This document shows, piece after piece, positions 61,443-64,000 of a DNA stretch of 64,000 nt; the first letter of the stretch is position 1, and every line of letters begins with the position of its first letter. Source of the DNA: Halanaeroarchaeum sulfurireducens (GTDB lineage: Archaea; Halobacteriota; Halobacteria; Halobacteriales; Halobacteriaceae); contig NZ_CP008874.1 in the NCBI RefSeq assembly GCF_001011115.1, positions 992,001 through 1,056,000 of the forward strand, written 5' to 3'. The position numbers were made by a program, and so were the translations under genes. The notes beneath the pieces are model-generated. The model was not told the DNA's origin. It worked only from the letters and a program-made list of their open reading frames with translations, and ran no database searches.

Positions 61443-62081
61443 ATGCTAATCGCGGAGCTAACGATTGAGCATCCTATCCTTGGTGTAGTACTCCAGCGTG
61501 TACCGGGAATTGAATTAGAGTGGGAGGAGACCTACGAGCGGGACGACGGGAGGACTCAGATGCTCGCGTGGATCGAAAGCGAGGATTTCGACGCGGTTGC
61601 AGAAGCAATCGAAGTCGATTCCACAGTCCGCAATCCAGATGTACTCACCCAGGTGGATGATCGACGGTTGTACCGCGTTGAGTTCTCGGAGTTAGGCAAG
61701 GAGACCGACCTCATGCCAGAGTTCCTCGAAGTGGGGTCCGGGCTTGAGTCTGTTGTTGCGACTGAGGAGGGCTGGACGATTCGAGCCCGATACCCAAATC
61801 GGGCTGCACTCTCTCACATCTACAAATTCTGCCAGAACCACGATATTCCTGTGAGTATCGACAACGTCTACGACCGACAGACCTGGACGGAACAGGGAGT
61901 TACCACACTGTCCGAACCGCAGCGCCAGATCATGCGAGAGGCAATCGAATGTGGGTATCTGTCGATTCCAAGAGAGTGCTCACTCGCGGAGCTAGGCGAA
62001 CGCCTGGACATCTCGGAGAGTGCTGCTTCTGAACGTTTCCGCCGAGCGGCACGGAATCTGGCCGAGAAAACGGTAATTTGA
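61443..62081 (+). CDS. Bat-type HTH-10 transcription regulator
   Basis: A 212-aa protein. The C-terminal HTH_10 domain (SEPQRQIMREAIECGYLSIPRECSLAELGERLDISESAASERFRRAARNL) is diagnostic of the bacterio-opsin-activator family, preceded by the usual ~150-residue alpha/beta sensing domain. It has no PAS or GAF part, so it is the short form. Target genes are unknown. A TATA box at ~61,403 gives a leader of about 15 nt. Confidence 0.93.
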   Translation: MLIAELTIEHPILGVVLQRVPGIELEWEETYERDDGRTQMLAWIESEDFDAVAEAIEVDSTVRNPDVLTQVDDRRLYRVEFSELGKETDLMPEFLEVGSGLESVVATEEGWTIRARYPNRAALSHIYKFCQNHDIPVSIDNVYDRQTWTEQGVTTLSEPQRQIMREAIECGYLSIPRECSLAELGERLDISESAASERFRRAARNLAEKTVI

Positions 62082-62153
62082 CATCCCCTCCTCGCTGAAG
62101 CGCCAGGGTTTACTCCTGCACTTTCCAGAACCGGATGAGGGGTTTTTATCCCA

Positions 62154-63155
62154 TTAGCGTCCGGTGAGCGCCTCGCTCGCGGGGGAGAACGACAGTACCG
62201 TGCCGAGGTTCTCCGCTCTGGCCCGTTCGTACAGCAGATGGGCCGCCGCGACGGTCTCGATGCCGGTGCCACCGCTGTCGAAGAGGGTGATCTGCTCGGG
62301 ATCGGTTCGGCCGTCGGCCATGCCGGCGACGACGGCACCGAGCTCGGCGTGCACGTGGTCGTCGTCGTCGATGGCGCCTTTCGATCGGGCGTTGAGGAAC
62401 GCCCCCGCATCCTGGTAGACCCTGTCTTCGAGGTCGGGGACGTACACCGATCGTTCGACCGTCGTCGCGTCGATCTCGAACCGTTCGGTATGATACTGTC
62501 CCATCGCGGTGACGTGCGTACCGGGTTCGAGATTCGTACCGTCGAAGACGGGTTCGGTCGCGTTCGTCGCGGTGATGACGATGTCCGCGCCGGCGAGGCT
62601 GCCCTCGCCGGCGGGCACGGCCTCGACCGGGATTCCGAGAACGTCGGTCATCTCCTCGGCGAAGGCGATCCGGTTCTCTCGCGTCGTGGAGTACACGCGA
62701 ACGCGTTCGAGGTCCCTGACGGTCGCCGTCGCCCGGAGCTGTCCCCGTGCCTGAGCGCCGCTTCCGAAGACGGCCACCTCGGTCGCGTCCTCGCGCGCAA
62801 GCGCGTCGACGCCGACCGCCCCCGCAGCACCCGTCTTGAACGGGTTCATGCTCGCCCCGTCGATGATGGCCTGAAGGGTGCCGGTCTCCGCGTCGTACAG
62901 TGGTGTGACGAACCAGGCGTCCCGAGCGCCAAATCCCGCACTGTACATGTATCCACCCATCGCTCCAGTCTCGGGCAGTATCGCCGCGTACGTCGTAAAC
63001 ATCCCCGGCGGGTCGTCGCTCTCCAGGGCCGTGCGTGGCTCCGCCGGCGCTCCCCTTCCACGCTGGCGGTACGCGGATCGAACGGCGTCGACGTAATCGG
63101 CCGGTTCTGCGAGGTCGGTCACCTCGTCACTCGACAGGAACAGGACTTCGGTCAT
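62154..63155 (-). CDS. Ornithine cyclodeaminase/mu-crystallin family dehydrogenase
   Basis: A 333-aa protein with the two-domain OCD fold: GSGAQARGQLRA is the NAD-binding motif and the N-terminal part carries the MGGYMYS and KTGAAGAVG segments of the substrate site. In archaea such proteins act as ornithine cyclodeaminase or alanine dehydrogenase; I cannot separate these from sequence. GITIFDSGGTGIE-like residues near the C-terminus are conserved. Single gene. Confidence 0.9.
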   Translation of the reverse strand: MTEVLFLSSDEVTDLAEPADYVDAVRSAYRQRGRGAPAEPRTALESDDPPGMFTTYAAILPETGAMGGYMYSAGFGARDAWFVTPLYDAETGTLQAIIDGASMNPFKTGAAGAVGVDALAREDATEVAVFGSGAQARGQLRATATVRDLERVRVYSTTRENRIAFAEEMTDVLGIPVEAVPAGEGSLAGADIVITATNATEPVFDGTNLEPGTHVTAMGQYHTERFEIDATTVERSVYVPDLEDRVYQDAGAFLNARSKGAIDDDDHVHAELGAVVAGMADGRTDPEQITLFDSGGTGIETVAAAHLLYERARAENLGTVLSFSPASEALTGR

Positions 63156-63209
63156 GGCCCAGCAATCGGGCCGCAGGGAAAAAGCGTCCCGGATCGGTTT
63201 GCCGTCGCT

Positions 63210-63446
63210 TTACTCCGTCGGTGTGGTAGTCGAGTCCGTCCTCGACCGGGAAACGTGTGCTCGGTTCGGTCCACCGAAGGGAACCGGGCCTCTGACGAAC
63301 ATGGCGTGTGCGATCAGGCCGGCAGCGATCAGACTGCCGACGATGATCGCGCTGTTCAGGGCGATGCCAACGACGTGGAGTCCACCACCCACTCCGAAGA
63401 GGGCCAGTGGGATCAGGCCGAGAACGAGATCGTAATATTCGATCAT
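63210..63446 (-). CDS. Small two-helix membrane protein, conserved in haloarchaea
   Basis: A 78-aa protein with two helices (residues ~5-24 and ~30-50) and a basic, Ser/Thr-rich tail. The sequence MIEYYDLVLGLIPLALFGVGG is a pattern I associate with haloarchaeal hypothetical proteins. Function unknown. It lies 54 nt before the start of the OCD-family gene on the same strand. Confidence 0.65.
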   Translation of the reverse strand: MIEYYDLVLGLIPLALFGVGGGLHVVGIALNSAIIVGSLIAAGLIAHAMFVRGPVPFGGPNRAHVSRSRTDSTTTPTE

Positions 63447-63671
63447 ACTTGTTCATTACTACGTCAGTATTGCACTTAAGGTTTTTCGTGGGGTAAGAAT
63501 GAACCATTGATGAATGTCCAGTTGCCATGGCAGATATAATGTATAACATATGAATACGGGAGACGAATTGTATTCGATCGGAGGCGACCGATGTTTCCAC
63601 CACCGCCGGTCCGGATTCTCGATTCGAGAAAACCGGTTTCGTTTTGGTGTGTCATTCCACATCGTTGGCAC

Positions 63672-64000
63672 GTGAACAGTAACGACCGTGCCATCGTTGG
63701 ACTGGTGATGATCTCCCACGCGATGGTCCACACCTACGAGCTCTCCATCCCGATTTTCATGACGGTCTGGCTGGACCTCTTCGAGATATCGCCGGGCCGG
63801 CTCGGGCTCGTGGTTTCCGCCGGATACGCGCTGTTCGGTCTCGGCGCTCTTCCGGGGGGCGTGCTTGCCGACGTTCTCGGCTCCCGTCGACTCATCGCCG
63901 TCGCGCTCTTCGGCATGGGTGGCTCGTTCGTCGCGCTTTCGCTTTCACCCTCAATCCCGGTCATCGCCGTCTCGCTCTTGCTGTGGGGGAGCGCGGCGAG
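63672..64000 (+). CDS. MFS transporter, 3'-truncated by the window end
   Basis: From the GTG at 63672 the frame reads VNSNDRAIVGLVMISHAMV and stays open to the last base. Four hydrophobic segments are visible, with GVLADVLGSRRLI as the loop 2-3 motif of the major facilitator superfamily. An in-frame ATG at 63591 with a GGAGG upstream would add 27 residues of uncharacteristic sequence; I prefer the GTG. Substrate cannot be inferred. Confidence 0.8.
   Translation, partial: MNSNDRAIVGLVMISHAMVHTYELSIPIFMTVWLDLFEISPGRLGLVVSAGYALFGLGALPGGVLADVLGSRRLIAVALFGMGGSFVALSLSPSIPVIAVSLLLWGSAA

Overview
The window comes from a haloarchaeon (class Halobacteria; genus not assignable from sequence alone). The evidence is strongly acidic proteins, Tat-type lipoprotein signals with a twin Arg and an LxGC lipobox, TATA boxes about 25-30 nt upstream of start codons (leaderless mRNAs), an archaeal SRP RNA, archaeal methionine adenosyltransferase, an archaeal digeranylgeranylglyceryl phosphate synthase-like UbiA protein and a bat-type HTH regulator.

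Bases 1-7,100 are the right end of a defence island. It holds the 3' part of a DUF499 (BrxC/PglY-like) ATPase gene, a compact PglZ-domain gene, a DUF1156 adenine-type DNA methylase with an AT-rich middle, an unknown 129-aa gene, and a Cas4-like PD-(D/E)XK nuclease with four Cys plus a second zinc knuckle. The set is BREX-like (closest to type 3/5 as I remember them), but the attached nuclease and small gene are unusual, and a helicase or other partners would lie upstream of the window.

From 7.2 to 49 kb the layout is chromosomal: cofactor genes (cobO, pdxST, nadABC, two moeA, lplA/lplB), transport (BCCT, PiT phosphate, a K+ channel, a sulfonate/taurine-type ABC system beside a split YeeE/YedE sulfur transporter, a split ArsP-like permease, a P-type Ca2+-like ATPase, MATE with its TetR regulator, an ABC exporter with a COG1361 surface protein), signalling (a five-PAS histidine kinase), methionine adenosyltransferase, Sir2, a cold-shock protein and a DJ-1/TrmO fusion.

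From 49 to 58.9 kb lies an accessory zone: remnant ends of IS200/IS605-type elements, a hairpin-dense non-coding block without a transposase, small secreted or membrane proteins, a Tat-exported multicopper oxidase with a SHOCT protein, a DUF4382 lipoprotein preceded by a coupled 34-codon ORF, a tyrosine recombinase broken at an A8 tract, and an HTH/PIN toxin-antitoxin-like pair beside tRNA-Arg(TCG).

From 58.9 kb to the end the core genome resumes: lipid biosynthesis, CoA-binding protein, a coiled-coil protein, SRP RNA, a bat-type regulator, ornithine cyclodeaminase family, and the start of an MFS transporter cut by the window end.
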